Shown here in pieces: positions 1 through 8,561 of a stretch of DNA of 64,000 bases. The stretch spans positions 62,001 through 126,000 of the forward strand of contig JAFUEP010000024.1 in NCBI GenBank assembly GCA_017470345.1. The letters are read 5' to 3'. This DNA comes from Prevotella sp. Its GTDB lineage: Bacteria > Bacteroidota > Bacteroidia > Bacteroidales > Bacteroidaceae. Made by a program: the position numbers and the translations under genes. Positions within the stretch are counted from its first letter, which is position 1; each line of letters starts with the position of its first letter. The notes under the pieces were generated by a model. The model was not told the origin of the DNA, did no database searches, and saw nothing but the letters and a program-made list of their open reading frames with translations.

Positions 1-796
1 CGTCGCGTATCAGGGCGTCGGCCACCTCCTGCGTCTCGATCTTCGTCCGGCAGAAGATAATGGCAAAAATCTTGGGGTAGAAGTCGACGATGCGCTTCAG
101 GGCCAGATACTTGTCCTTGGCGTGCACCATGTAGTAGATGTGGTTGACATTCTCGGCGCCCTCGTTGCGGCTTCCGACGACGATCGTCTCGTAGTCCGTC
201 AGGTAGTTCTTGGCCACGCGCTCCACCTCGCGGCTCATCGTGGCCGAGAACATCAGCGTCTGATGGTCGGCGGGCAGCGACTCGAAGATCTCGTTGATGG
301 CGTCCGTGAAGCCCATGTTGAGCATCTCGTCGGCCTCGTCGAGCACGATGCGGCTGACCTGCTCCAGGTGGACGAAGCCGCGGTTCTTCAGGTCGAGCAG
401 ACGGCCGGGCGTGGCCACGATGACGTTGACGCCTTTCTTCAGCGCACGGATCTGCGGCTCGATGGCAGCGCCGCCGTAGACGGCCTCCACGTGGACGCCC
501 TCCATAAACTTCGAGAAGTCGTGCAGGTCGTCGGCAATCTGCAGGCAGAGCTCGCGCGTGGGACTGAGGATAAGTGCCTGCGTGGCGCGTTGGGCGGTGT
601 CGAGCCGCTGCAGCACGGGTATGCCGAAGGCGGCCGTCTTGCCCGTGCCCGTCTGCGCCAAGGCGATGACGTCGCGCTGTCCCTCGATCAAGAAGGGGAT
701 GACTGACTCCTGCACAGGCATGGGCTGCACAAATCCCAGTTCCTCGATGGCGCGGCGTATCTGCTCGCTGACGCCCAGTTCTTCGAATGTCTTCAT
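1..796 (-). CDS. DEAD-box ATP-dependent RNA helicase (partial, 3' end outside window)
   Basis: RNA helicase of superfamily 2, which uses ATP to unwind short RNA duplexes in ribosome assembly or RNA decay in the cytoplasm. The 265 residues present start MKTFEELGVSEQIRRAI and contain a Q-motif-like start (PMPVQESVIP), the Walker A motif AQTGTGKTAA, VLDEADEMLNMG (the DEAD box), and MFSATMS (motif III). The C-terminal helicase lobe is beyond base 1. The start ATG at 796-794 fits the usual distance to the Q motif. It is divergent from the LOG gene at 879. The exact paralogue (DeaD, RhlE, CshA type) cannot be decided without the C-terminal extension. Confidence 0.95.
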   Translation of the reverse strand, partial: MKTFEELGVSEQIRRAIEELGFVQPMPVQESVIPFLIEGQRDVIALAQTGTGKTAAFGIPVLQRLDTAQRATQALILSPTRELCLQIADDLHDFSKFMEGVHVEAVYGGAAIEPQIRALKKGVNVIVATPGRLLDLKNRGFVHLEQVSRIVLDEADEMLNMGFTDAINEIFESLPADHQTLMFSATMSREVERVAKNYLTDYETIVVGSRNEGAENVNHIYYMVHAKDKYLALKRIVDFYPKIFAIIFCRTKIETQEVADALIRD

Positions 797-842
797 AATC
801 AAGTGAAAAGATAGGAAATCAGGTGCAAAGATACTAAAAATT

Positions 843-873
843 TTGGAGAATCGGGAAAAAAGGCGTAACTTTG
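843..873 (+). promoter_or_regulatory. Bacteroidetes sigma-70 promoter of the LOG gene (leaderless arrangement)
   Basis: TAACTTTG at 866-873 matches the TAnnTTTG -7 element and TTG at 843-845 lies 20 bases upstream. The -7 box ends only 5 bases before the ATG at 879, so transcription should begin at or next to the start codon. Confidence 0.7.
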
Positions 874-878
874 CCGTG

Positions 879-1400
879 ATGAACGTATGTATTTTCTGTT
901 CGGCCAACAATCAGATTGCGGCCGATTATTTCGAGAAAGCCAAGGAATTGGGCATTTGGTGCGCCGAAAACGGCCATTCCATCGTGTTCGGCGGCCACGA
1001 TGCCGGACTGATGCACGCCGTCAGCCGGGCCTGCAAGGACGCCGGCGGACGGGTCATCGGCATCGTGCCGCGACGGATTGAGGAGATGGGTCGGCTGACT
1101 CCCTTCCTCGACGTCCACGTGCCCTGTGAGGACCTGACCGACCGCAAGCAGCTGATGATGGACATGAGCGATGCTTTCATCGTCATGCCCGGCGGCATCG
1201 GCACGCTCGACGAACTGTTCACCGTCTGTGCCGCCGCCACGCTGGGCTACCACCACAAGCCCATCGTCCTCTACGACATCGGCGGTTTCTGGGCGCCCTT
1301 GACCGCGCTGCTCGACCATCTGGCCACCGAGGGCATGATGCGTGCCCCGTGGCGACAGCTCATCCGCGTCGCCCGCGACATCGATGAAATCACAGTGTGA
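879..1400 (+). CDS. LOG family protein (TIGR00730-type Rossmann-fold nucleotide hydrolase)
   Basis: This 173-residue protein belongs to the LOG / 'lysine decarboxylase-like' family; characterised members release a free base from nucleoside 5'-monophosphates (cytokinin-activating phosphoribohydrolase). The family signature is clear: GGHDAGLM near residues 38-45 and PGGIGTLDELFT at 104-115, including the Glu of the PGGxGTxxE motif. The start at 879 is preferred over an in-frame ATG at 843 because the family begins at the first beta strand (MNVCIFCSA) and the promoter overlaps the upstream alternative. Its last codons are part of a 21-base repeat array. True decarboxylase activity is unlikely; the substrate in this organism is unknown. 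Confidence 0.9.
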   Translation: MNVCIFCSANNQIAADYFEKAKELGIWCAENGHSIVFGGHDAGLMHAVSRACKDAGGRVIGIVPRRIEEMGRLTPFLDVHVPCEDLTDRKQLMMDMSDAFIVMPGGIGTLDELFTVCAAATLGYHHKPIVLYDIGGFWAPLTALLDHLATEGMMRAPWRQLIRVARDIDEITV

Positions 1401-1471
1401 CAAATTAAAATCTCAGCGTGACGAATTAAAATCTCAGCGTGACGAATTAAAATCACGCTGAGATTTTAATT
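1379..1471. repeat. 21-base tandem array (four units) ending in a 19-bp hairpin
   Basis: Units begin at 1379, 1400, 1421 and 1442, each 21 bases. The first overlaps the last codons and stop of the LOG gene. 1424-1442 and 1453-1471 form a perfect 19-bp inverted repeat with a 10-base loop, so the array can act as a bidirectional terminator between the convergent LOG and regulator genes. The core word AAAATCTCAGCGTGACG resembles the arrays at 32.4 and 45.7 kb. Confidence 0.85.
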
Positions 1472-1510
1472 TTGTCTGCCGCCTCCGCCTGTAAGCAGCT
1501 CCCACTCCCA

Positions 1511-1536
1511 TTTTTCATTTTTCACCTTTCATTTCA
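1511..1536. repeat. TTTTTCA microrepeat next to the regulator stop codon
   Basis: Three imperfect 7-9 base copies of a T-rich TTTCA/TTTCAC word lie just downstream of the TPR/AraC regulator. The same kind of word recurs at 26.7, 44.0 and 61.4 kb. Confidence 0.5.
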
Positions 1537-1545
1537 AGGCATTGG

Positions 1546-3216
1546 TCAGCTGCGCGGGGCCTCCTCCTTGGCAATGCGCTGATACTGTGAGGGGGTCAGA
1601 CCCGTGATTTTCTTGAATGTGCGGGTGAAGTGGCTGCGGCTCTTGAAGCCCAGACCCTCGGCGATGGTCTCGTTGGTCATCGTGCCGTAGTGCTCGAAGT
1701 CGGTCAGTCGCTTGCAGGCCTCGCGGATGCGATATTCGTTGAGCAGGGTGCTGAAGTTCTTGCCCATCGACTCGTTGATGACCTGCGACACCTGCTTCTC
1801 GTGGACGCCTACGCGCTGGGCCAGCCGCTCGACGGTGAGATCGTGCTGGGCGATGAAGTCGACGTCGTCGAGCACCTCGCTGATGCGCTCGCAGAGCTGA
1901 CTGCTGTAGGCGTCGTCGCGTGGCGGCGTGGCGGTGTTGCCGGCGTCGTTCTTCTTCATGGTACGCTTCTGGCGCTCGGCGTCGGCCTGCCGGAGGAGCT
2001 CCTCGTTCTTGCGGAAGAGGTCCTTGTTGCTCTCGTTGAGCTGGCGGTTCTGGCGGATGGCGACGGCCAGCAGGACGGCCACGACAAGCAGAGCGACGAT
2101 GCTGATGGTGGCCACCAGTGTGCGGGCGTTCTTCTCGTCGCTGAGCTGCACCACCTGCTTCTCATACTTGTCCACCTCGTGGAAGAACTCAATGTTCTTG
2201 ATCTTCTCCAGCTCCTCGGCCGTGTTGATCGAATCGCGCAGGTCCAGGTATTCGTACTTGGTCTGCCGGGCGGCCTGGGCGTCGCCCATCTTCTGCTGGC
2301 ACTCCATCTCGAGCTTGTAGACCAGCATGAGCATGTACAGCGCATCGTTGGCGCGCGTCTCTACGGCGATGTCCTGCAGATAAGTCAGGGCCTCAGCGTA
2401 GTTGCCCATGTCCATGTAGGTCATGGCGATGTAGAGCGGCACGTTGTAGTTCTCGCTGCCGATGCTGTTCGCCCCCGCCGGGGTCACCTTAGCACTGTCA
2501 AACAGCGCCAGGGCCTCCGTATAGCGGCCCTCGGCAGCCAGCAGGGTGCCCCGCGCCACGTCGACCACGTAGTGGTAGCTTTCGTCGTGGGGCATGCTGT
2601 CGGCCTGCTCGTAGAGGGCCAGCTGCCGTGCGGTGGACCCGAGGCTGTCGACCATCCAGTTCAGGAAGATGAGGTTCTGCAGGGCGTTGCGCAGCGACTC
2701 CCAGTTCTTCTGCTCCAGGCTCACGTCGAAGGCCTGTGTCAGGTAGCGCCGTGCGTTCTGGTAGTCATTATAAAATAGGTATATGCCCGCGATGTTGTTG
2801 TAGGTCTGGTGGATGGGCTCGTCGGTCACCTGCATTGCCTTCTTATAATAAGAAAAAGCCGTCGAGTAGTTGGAGCGCAACTGCGAAATGCCGCCCGCGT
2901 TGTTCAGCGCATAGGCGCAGATGCGCTTCTCCTCGCTGTTCATCTTGGGCGAGAAGCGGTTGCCGACGATGGTGAAGCAGACCATGGCCTCGTCGAACTG
3001 ACCGGCCTCAAGAAAGCGGTGGCCCGTCTCGTAGAGTGTGTCGGAGGGAGTGTTCATGTAGCGGCGGTAGAGGTTCTGCATGTCCTCATACTCCTGGGCG
3101 GCCTGAGCGGAAATAGCGAATAAAAACAGAATAAAACCAACACAAAGCGCGGTTTTTCGTGCCCATTCGGAAATAGGCACATATTTTGCGAGCGCAAAAA
3201 TTGGCTTTCGTTTCAT
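1546..3216 (-). CDS. TPR-containing membrane regulator with C-terminal AraC-type DNA-binding domain
   Basis: The protein (556 residues from the chosen ATG) has an N-terminal hydrophobic signal/anchor (FILFLFAISAQA), a periplasmic block of helical tetratricopeptide-like repeats through about residue 360, a transmembrane helix (LVATISIVALLVVAVLLAV), a short coiled coil, and a cytoplasmic AraC/XylS helix-turn-helix domain ending SHFTRTFKKITGLTPSQYQR. This is a one-protein sensor-regulator plan frequent in Bacteroidales: an envelope signal is passed through the membrane to DNA. The ATG at 3216 is chosen over an upstream in-frame ATG at 3318 because the upstream extension is not signal-like and crosses both promoter boxes. 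It is divergent from the secreted protein at 3307, its most likely target. The ligand is unknown. Confidence 0.85.
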   Translation of the reverse strand: MKRKPIFALAKYVPISEWARKTALCVGFILFLFAISAQAAQEYEDMQNLYRRYMNTPSDTLYETGHRFLEAGQFDEAMVCFTIVGNRFSPKMNSEEKRICAYALNNAGGISQLRSNYSTAFSYYKKAMQVTDEPIHQTYNNIAGIYLFYNDYQNARRYLTQAFDVSLEQKNWESLRNALQNLIFLNWMVDSLGSTARQLALYEQADSMPHDESYHYVVDVARGTLLAAEGRYTEALALFDSAKVTPAGANSIGSENYNVPLYIAMTYMDMGNYAEALTYLQDIAVETRANDALYMLMLVYKLEMECQQKMGDAQAARQTKYEYLDLRDSINTAEELEKIKNIEFFHEVDKYEKQVVQLSDEKNARTLVATISIVALLVVAVLLAVAIRQNRQLNESNKDLFRKNEELLRQADAERQKRTMKKNDAGNTATPPRDDAYSSQLCERISEVLDDVDFIAQHDLTVERLAQRVGVHEKQVSQVINESMGKNFSTLLNEYRIREACKRLTDFEHYGTMTNETIAEGLGFKSRSHFTRTFKKITGLTPSQYQRIAKEEAPRS

Positions 3217-3230
3217 TTTTCCTAAATTTG
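3201..3230 (+). promoter_or_regulatory. Promoter of the secreted protein operon at 3307
   Basis: TTG at 3201-3203 and TAAATTTG at 3223-3230 are separated by 19 bases, the canonical Bacteroidetes spacing. The box lies only 4 bases from the opposing -7 element at 3235-3242. Confidence 0.7.
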
Positions 3231-3234
3231 CCTG

Positions 3235-3242
3235 CAAAATTA
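3235..3242 (-). promoter_or_regulatory. -7 element of the TPR/AraC regulator
   Basis: TAATTTTG on the minus strand, about 19 bases upstream of the regulator ATG at 3216. No good -33 element is visible. It abuts the divergent plus-strand -7 box, so the two promoters should exclude each other. Confidence 0.6.
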
Positions 3243-3306
3243 CGAAATTAATTCCAAAATGAAACCTTTTGCTAATAATTTTTATTCCACTAAAATTAAA
3301 AAGCGT

Positions 3307-6300
3307 ATGAGAAAACAACTGTTACTTCTTGCAATGGCGCTCTGCTCGCTGACCATGGCCAATGCCCAGGTCGTGCGCAACAGCAGCCTCACGATGGAAC
3401 CGGTGGAGGTCAGCCCGACCGACCTCAACCAAGTGAACTCCCCCGAAGTGCTTGAGAACTTCGCACGTCGCCAGCCCCTGACGGCCACGCCGCGCCAGCA
3501 GCGCCCCGTGGGCTTCCATGGCCAGCCCGCCGCCAAGCAGGCCCCGCGCCGTGATGCGGCTGAGGAGGTGCAGTACCTCGTTGCCGCCCAGGACCACCGC
3601 AAGAACAATATGTTTAACATCAATGGCGGTAACTACTCGACATGGAACATCGGCGTGGTCGTCGACGGCACGCAGGTGACCATCAACAACATGTTCAACC
3701 TCGAGGCACAGAGCTACTCGTGGAACCCCTATTACGACACTCCCGTCACGGGCACCTACGATGCCGACGCCAAGACGGTGAGCATCCCCATCAGCGGCAA
3801 CCTGGAGTCGGCTACGTTCGTTGGCGGCAGCCAGTCGTCGACGGTCATCGTCATCAGCGGTGTCGTCAACGAGAGCGGCCAGATGGCTGTCGAGAAGAAC
3901 CTCGTCTTCGACGTGGAGACCGACGCCGACGGCACCATCACGAGGATGACCTCACGCTACCCCATCTCGCTGCCTCAGTATTATGGCAATGTGACCTACG
4001 GCAGCCTGAACACCTATCGCCAGTTCATCATCACACTGCCCACCAACAAGGCTGAGCTCTTTGCTGCCAACGAGGAGCTCTACCTGGGCCAGGGCTTCCC
4101 CGGCGACGTCATCAAGAGCAGCATCCAGCTGGTCAACATCGGTGGCGCCGAGGCTTCGTATGCCGTCGACATCGAGTGCGACCCCGAGGGCTACATCACC
4201 TGTGACGAAGTGGCTGGCGAGATTCCCGCCGGTGGCACCGCCAACCTGACCTTCGCACTGAGCGGCACTGACCTGAGCGACAACGTCGAGGGCATTGCCA
4301 GCATCGTCTACGAGGGTGGTGAGGGCGAAGGCGAGCTCACCGTCGTGCTGACGGGCGAGGTCATCCCCTACCCCGACTACTCGGCTGTGGTCAAGAAGGG
4401 CGACTTCACGTTCAAGACCAACATCGAGTGCCCGTGGGAGATCAGAGAGGATGCCGACGGCACACAGTGGGCCGTTTCCGGTGCCAAGGGTCGCGCCATG
4501 ACCAGCGACTGGTACATCTACTTCAGCGTGCCCGAGGGAGAGATTGGTACGCTCAGCTGGACCGGCAAGTATGTCAACAACACGGCCAACCGCTACTACT
4601 ACCTGAACTACGCCGGCTACTTCATCGACGGCAACGGCACCTCCGAGATTGCGCTCAACGCTGAGGGCGACTTCAACGGCAACCTCGAGTTCGGCCCCGG
4701 CGAGCACAGCCTGCGCGTGCAGCATCAGGCCAAGTACTATTCAGGCTTCGAGAGCGACGGCATCTACATGAAGGACCTCTGCCTGGAGACCACCGCTATC
4801 GATGCCGACGTGGCTGAGCTGAAGACCGAGACCGTGAAGTTCGGACAGTTCATCCTCGACGAGGGCAGCAGCGTCGACGGCGAACAGGCCATTACCATCC
4901 AGAACCGCGGTTCCAACGTGCTGACGCTGAAGAGCATCAAGAGCGACAACGACGAGTTCACTGCCGACGACAACGTCGCTGGCGTCGAGACGCTGCAGAA
5001 CCTCGTCATCCCCGTCTACCTCTCGACCAAGGTGTCCGGCCGCAAGAGCGCCACGTTCACCATCGAGACCTCTGCCGGTACGTTCACCGTGCCCGCCACG
5101 GCCAACGTCATCGACATGCCTGACTTCACGCAGATCGTGAAGGAGGGTGCCGAGTACATGACCTTCGAGACCAACCCCAGCCATCCCTTCGTCGTCGAGG
5201 ACGGCGTGGCCTATAACCTCGACTGGGACGAGCCCGACACCGAGGCTTCCTCTTACGGCAACTACACGCAGTTCAGCATCAAGTTCGACATTCCCGAGGG
5301 CAAGCAGGGCATCATGTCGTGGGACGGTCAGGTCTGGGGCAACCCCATCGACAACACCGGCTATACGCACTACAATGGCGACTATGCCACCTATGATTAC
5401 CAGCACCAGCCCCTGCCGGGCTACGGCTACGGCAACTCTGGCTCGACCTACTTCTTTGCAACCGAAGTAGAGGGCGAACCCGGACAAGCCAGTTCTGCAA
5501 GCCTGGAAGGCAGCTGGGCCAACAGCCTGACCTGTATCCCCGGCAGCCACACGTTCATCTTCCGCTACAACCACAACGGTGATGGCGTGACCTACGGCAA
5601 GAACCGTCTGGAAATCAGCAACGTGCGCCTGCACGTCATCGACTTCAAGGACCACGAGGCCCAGCTCATGACCGAGGGCACCGTCACGTTCGAGCCCACT
5701 TACGTCGGTCCTGACCGCTACACCACGGCCACCGTGCAGCTGAAGAACATCGGCGCCCAGACGCTGAGCGTCGAGAGCATCGACGGCGAGAGCGAGAACT
5801 CGCCCTTCTACGGCATCGTGCCCGAGGGCTTCAACAACCAGGTGGCTTTCAACAACACGATGACCCTGACGCTGTGGTTCTATCCCGCTGAAGATCCCGA
5901 CGAGGACACCGTCATCAAAGACAACGTCATCATCAAGACCAACGCCGGCGACTTCACCGTGCCCGTCGAGGGCGTGGCCAAGAGTTCGAAGGGCATCCTG
6001 CTCATCGGCGACTTCGAGGACAACGCCAACAACTGGACCCTCTACGACCGCGACGGCGACGGACGCGACTGGAGCCTCGGCTCGGGCCTGTGGGGCACCT
6101 ATCCGCAGTACTGCCACGGCGGCCAGCAGTGTCTGGGCTCAGTCTCGGGCAGCTCCTTCGACGGCAACCTGGAGCCTGACAACTGGACCTTCTCCTACGG
6201 CTTCACCGTGCCTGAGGAGGGCGCCGTGCTCACATGGTATGCCGCAGCCCACCACCACGAGCGCTATGCTGAGCACTACAGCGTCTACGTCGAGGAGGAC

Positions 6301-6681
6301 TACAGCAACGCCACGAAGCTGGGCGACCTGACGCCCGTCTTCTCGGAGACCCTGCCCGCCGAGGCAGCCGACGTGTGGCAGTATCATGAGGTCGACCTGA
6401 GCGACTATGCCGGCAAGACCGTCTTCCTGGCCTTCCGCCACCACGACTGCATCGGCCAGTATGTGCTGAAGCTCGACGACGTGTTCGTCTACACGAAGGA
6501 GAAGTGGGACGACATCGCCACCGCCATCAAGCCGATGCCGACGAGCAGCGACGTTGTCAGCCGCGAATACTTCAACGCTGCCGGCCAGCGCGTAGACCGT
6601 CCCGTCAATGGCATGAACATCGTCCGCCAGACAATGAAGGACGGCTCGGTGAAGTCAGTGAAGTTTATGATGAACAAATAA
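3307..6681 (+). CDS. Large secreted protein with beta-sandwich repeats and C-terminal choice-of-anchor J domain
   Basis: A 1124-residue exported protein. It starts with a clear signal peptide (MRKQLLLLAMALCSL to NAQ). The body holds repeated Ig-like beta-sandwich segments in which phrases such as 'TVKFGQFILDEGSS' and 'TVTFEPTYVGPDRY' recur, as in abnormal-spindle-like/choice-of-anchor proteins. Near the C-terminus a choice-of-anchor J (cleaved adhesin) domain is recognisable from GDFEDNANNWTLYDRDGDGR and the following DNWTFSYGF. The last about 35 residues form the Prevotella-type tail (FNAAGQRVDRPVNGMNIV). The start at 3307 is preferred to 3259 because the signal peptide begins there. It probably forms an operon with the Omp28-like gene at 6699 (17-base gap). 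It is likely a cell-surface or matrix adhesin; no catalytic motif was seen. Confidence 0.85.
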   Translation: MRKQLLLLAMALCSLTMANAQVVRNSSLTMEPVEVSPTDLNQVNSPEVLENFARRQPLTATPRQQRPVGFHGQPAAKQAPRRDAAEEVQYLVAAQDHRKNNMFNINGGNYSTWNIGVVVDGTQVTINNMFNLEAQSYSWNPYYDTPVTGTYDADAKTVSIPISGNLESATFVGGSQSSTVIVISGVVNESGQMAVEKNLVFDVETDADGTITRMTSRYPISLPQYYGNVTYGSLNTYRQFIITLPTNKAELFAANEELYLGQGFPGDVIKSSIQLVNIGGAEASYAVDIECDPEGYITCDEVAGEIPAGGTANLTFALSGTDLSDNVEGIASIVYEGGEGEGELTVVLTGEVIPYPDYSAVVKKGDFTFKTNIECPWEIREDADGTQWAVSGAKGRAMTSDWYIYFSVPEGEIGTLSWTGKYVNNTANRYYYLNYAGYFIDGNGTSEIALNAEGDFNGNLEFGPGEHSLRVQHQAKYYSGFESDGIYMKDLCLETTAIDADVAELKTETVKFGQFILDEGSSVDGEQAITIQNRGSNVLTLKSIKSDNDEFTADDNVAGVETLQNLVIPVYLSTKVSGRKSATFTIETSAGTFTVPATANVIDMPDFTQIVKEGAEYMTFETNPSHPFVVEDGVAYNLDWDEPDTEASSYGNYTQFSIKFDIPEGKQGIMSWDGQVWGNPIDNTGYTHYNGDYATYDYQHQPLPGYGYGNSGSTYFFATEVEGEPGQASSASLEGSWANSLTCIPGSHTFIFRYNHNGDGVTYGKNRLEISNVRLHVIDFKDHEAQLMTEGTVTFEPTYVGPDRYTTATVQLKNIGAQTLSVESIDGESENSPFYGIVPEGFNNQVAFNNTMTLTLWFYPAEDPDEDTVIKDNVIIKTNAGDFTVPVEGVAKSSKGILLIGDFEDNANNWTLYDRDGDGRDWSLGSGLWGTYPQYCHGGQQCLGSVSGSSFDGNLEPDNWTFSYGFTVPEEGAVLTWYAAAHHHERYAEHYSVYVEEDYSNATKLGDLTPVFSETLPAEAADVWQYHEVDLSDYAGKTVFLAFRHHDCIGQYVLKLDDVFVYTKEKWDDIATAIKPMPTSSDVVSREYFNAAGQRVDRPVNGMNIVRQTMKDGSVKSVKFMMNK

Positions 6682-6698
6682 GCATAGTCTATTAACTT

Positions 6699-8477
6699 AT
6701 GAAAAAGACACTGTTAATTCTGTTTGCATTGCTCGCCGTCGCGACGGCGGGCAATGCTCAGGTTTCTAACCTGAACGTAGGCTACTGCGACGGAGAGTGG
6801 CAGTCGTCGACCGACCAGTCGTTCGGCACGAAGGACAAGAACACGTGGGTCAGCGGCGCCATCTTCCTGCCCGCCGGCGACGTGAACACCTATGCCGGCA
6901 ACCAGATTGAGTCCGTCCGCGTGGCACTGGCACAGAAGCTCGGCATCAGCGAGCTGAAGGTGTGGGTGCGCTCGTCGCTCGACGGCGAGAATCTGGCTGA
7001 AGGCACCATGCAGAAGGCTGATATCCAGAAGGGCTGGAACACCGTCAGCTTCGACGAACCCTTCCTCATCGAGCAAAGCACGACGGGCCTCTACATCGGC
7101 TACTCCAGCTATCAGACCTCGTCGAACTATGGCATGTCGGTCATCAAGACCCCGACGCCCAACGCCCTGTGGGTGCAGCTCGGCACTGACGCTGAGTGGA
7201 CCGACCGCTCGGCTGAGGGCCTGCTCTGCCTCGAGGCCATGGTCAGCGGCGAGGCCCTGCCCAAGCTCAACGTGCGCCTGCTGTCGCTCTCTGAGCCCAC
7301 CAACTACGTCGTCATCCGCGGCCAGATGCAGGTCGTGGGCCGTTTGAAGAACGTGGCCCTGCAGACTGTCACCGGCTTCGATGTTGAGACGCGCATCGAT
7401 GGCCTTGACCAGGTCTACACGTCGCACGTCGACCTGACCCTGGGCTATCTCGAGGAGGGTGAGTTCAGCTACGTCATCGAGCCCGCCATCACCCAGACCG
7501 GCACGGGCACCCTGACGGCCACCATCACCCGGCTGAACGAGGGCGACGACGAGAACCTGAACGACAACTCGGCCAGCATCAGCTTCGACATCGTCGCTGA
7601 GGACTTCACCCGCCGCGTGCTGCTCGAGGAGTTCACCACCGAGCAGTGTCCCAACTGCCCGCGCGTGGGCACCTATCTGCGCAATATCCTCGGCGATGAG
7701 TATTACGAGGAGAACGTCGTCACCGTCTGCCACCACTCGGCCTACTACACCGACTGGCTCACCATCCCGAGCGACAACAGTCTGACATGGTACTTCAACG
7801 ACGGCGGCAGCACCTACGCGCCCGCCATCATGATCGACCGCTGGACGACCGACGAGGAGGGCACGACGCCCATCTTCAACCCCACGTCGGAATCGAACTT
7901 GAAGAATGCCATCGACTACTGTCTGCGCCAGCCTGCCTTCGTCTCGGTCGACGTGCAGGCTAAGCTCGACACCGAAGAGGGCATGGTCAGCGTGCTCGTG
8001 CAGGGCAGCCGCTCGAAGGAGAACATCACCGTCAACCCGGCTCGCATCACCGTCTGGCTCGTCGAGGACGACATCACCGCCCGCAGCCAGGCCGGCGCCA
8101 ACGGCACCTGGACCCACAAGCACACGGGCCGCGCCATCAACAACACGTGGGGCGAGGTCATCGAGTGGCAGGGCGACCAGTACACCTACGAGTGTCAGTT
8201 CCGCGTCCGCAACGACTACAACAAGGAGAAGCTCAGCGTGGCTGCCATGATCTTCGACTACGACGAGGACGTGCGCCTGAACCGCGTAGCCAATGCCAAC
8301 CACGCAGCCGTCACCGAGGGTACGATCGGCACGGGCATCAGCTCGACCGCCAATGTTGACGCCAACGCTCAAACGGTCTACGACCTGCAGGGCCGTCTGC
8401 GCTCGCAGGGCGAGGCCAGCGGACTGAACATCATCCGCCGCGCCGACGGCAAGGTGGTGAAAAAGTTCGTCAAGTGA
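6699..8477 (+). CDS. Omp28-related secreted protein with thioredoxin-like CPNCP motif
   Basis: 592 residues with signal peptide (MKKTLLILFALLAVATAGNAQ). The N-terminal half is a beta-rich domain; an Omp28/thioredoxin-like domain begins near residue 305 with LLEEFTTEQCPNCPRVG, whose CxxC (about 316-319) resembles a redox site. The C-terminal tail VYDLQGRLRSQG...GLNIIRRADGK is the same sorting-like tail found on its neighbour. It lies 17 bases downstream of the adhesin-like gene and the pair ends at a strong hairpin terminator. Omp28 proteins of Porphyromonas are surface-exposed; here a role in folding or cross-linking surface proteins is only an inference. A second, shorter family member is at 63242. 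Confidence 0.85.
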   Translation: MKKTLLILFALLAVATAGNAQVSNLNVGYCDGEWQSSTDQSFGTKDKNTWVSGAIFLPAGDVNTYAGNQIESVRVALAQKLGISELKVWVRSSLDGENLAEGTMQKADIQKGWNTVSFDEPFLIEQSTTGLYIGYSSYQTSSNYGMSVIKTPTPNALWVQLGTDAEWTDRSAEGLLCLEAMVSGEALPKLNVRLLSLSEPTNYVVIRGQMQVVGRLKNVALQTVTGFDVETRIDGLDQVYTSHVDLTLGYLEEGEFSYVIEPAITQTGTGTLTATITRLNEGDDENLNDNSASISFDIVAEDFTRRVLLEEFTTEQCPNCPRVGTYLRNILGDEYYEENVVTVCHHSAYYTDWLTIPSDNSLTWYFNDGGSTYAPAIMIDRWTTDEEGTTPIFNPTSESNLKNAIDYCLRQPAFVSVDVQAKLDTEEGMVSVLVQGSRSKENITVNPARITVWLVEDDITARSQAGANGTWTHKHTGRAINNTWGEVIEWQGDQYTYECQFRVRNDYNKEKLSVAAMIFDYDEDVRLNRVANANHAAVTEGTIGTGISSTANVDANAQTVYDLQGRLRSQGEASGLNIIRRADGKVVKKFVK

Positions 8478-8507
8478 GAATGTGACGGAATAACCCGGAC
8501 AAACGAG

Positions 8508-8540
8508 AAGGGTCACAGCGAGAAAATCGCTGTGACCCTT
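8508..8540. terminator. Bidirectional intrinsic terminator
   Basis: A perfect 14-bp stem (8508-8521 with 8527-8540) has a 5-base loop and ends AAGGG/CCCTT with flanking A/T runs. It separates the convergent Omp28-like gene and the symporter. Confidence 0.9.
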
Positions 8541-8561
8541 TTCTGTTTGCTTTTATTTGGC

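Noticed and set aside
122..706. Long plus-strand reading frame opposite the helicase
   Set aside because: It is the antisense shadow of the DEAD-box gene; the minus strand carries the GTGKT, DEAD and SAT motifs.
3307..6681. Classic type IX secretion C-terminal domain
   Set aside because: The tail is only about 35 residues and lacks the usual 70-80 residue Ig-like domain, so I describe it only as a shared tail.
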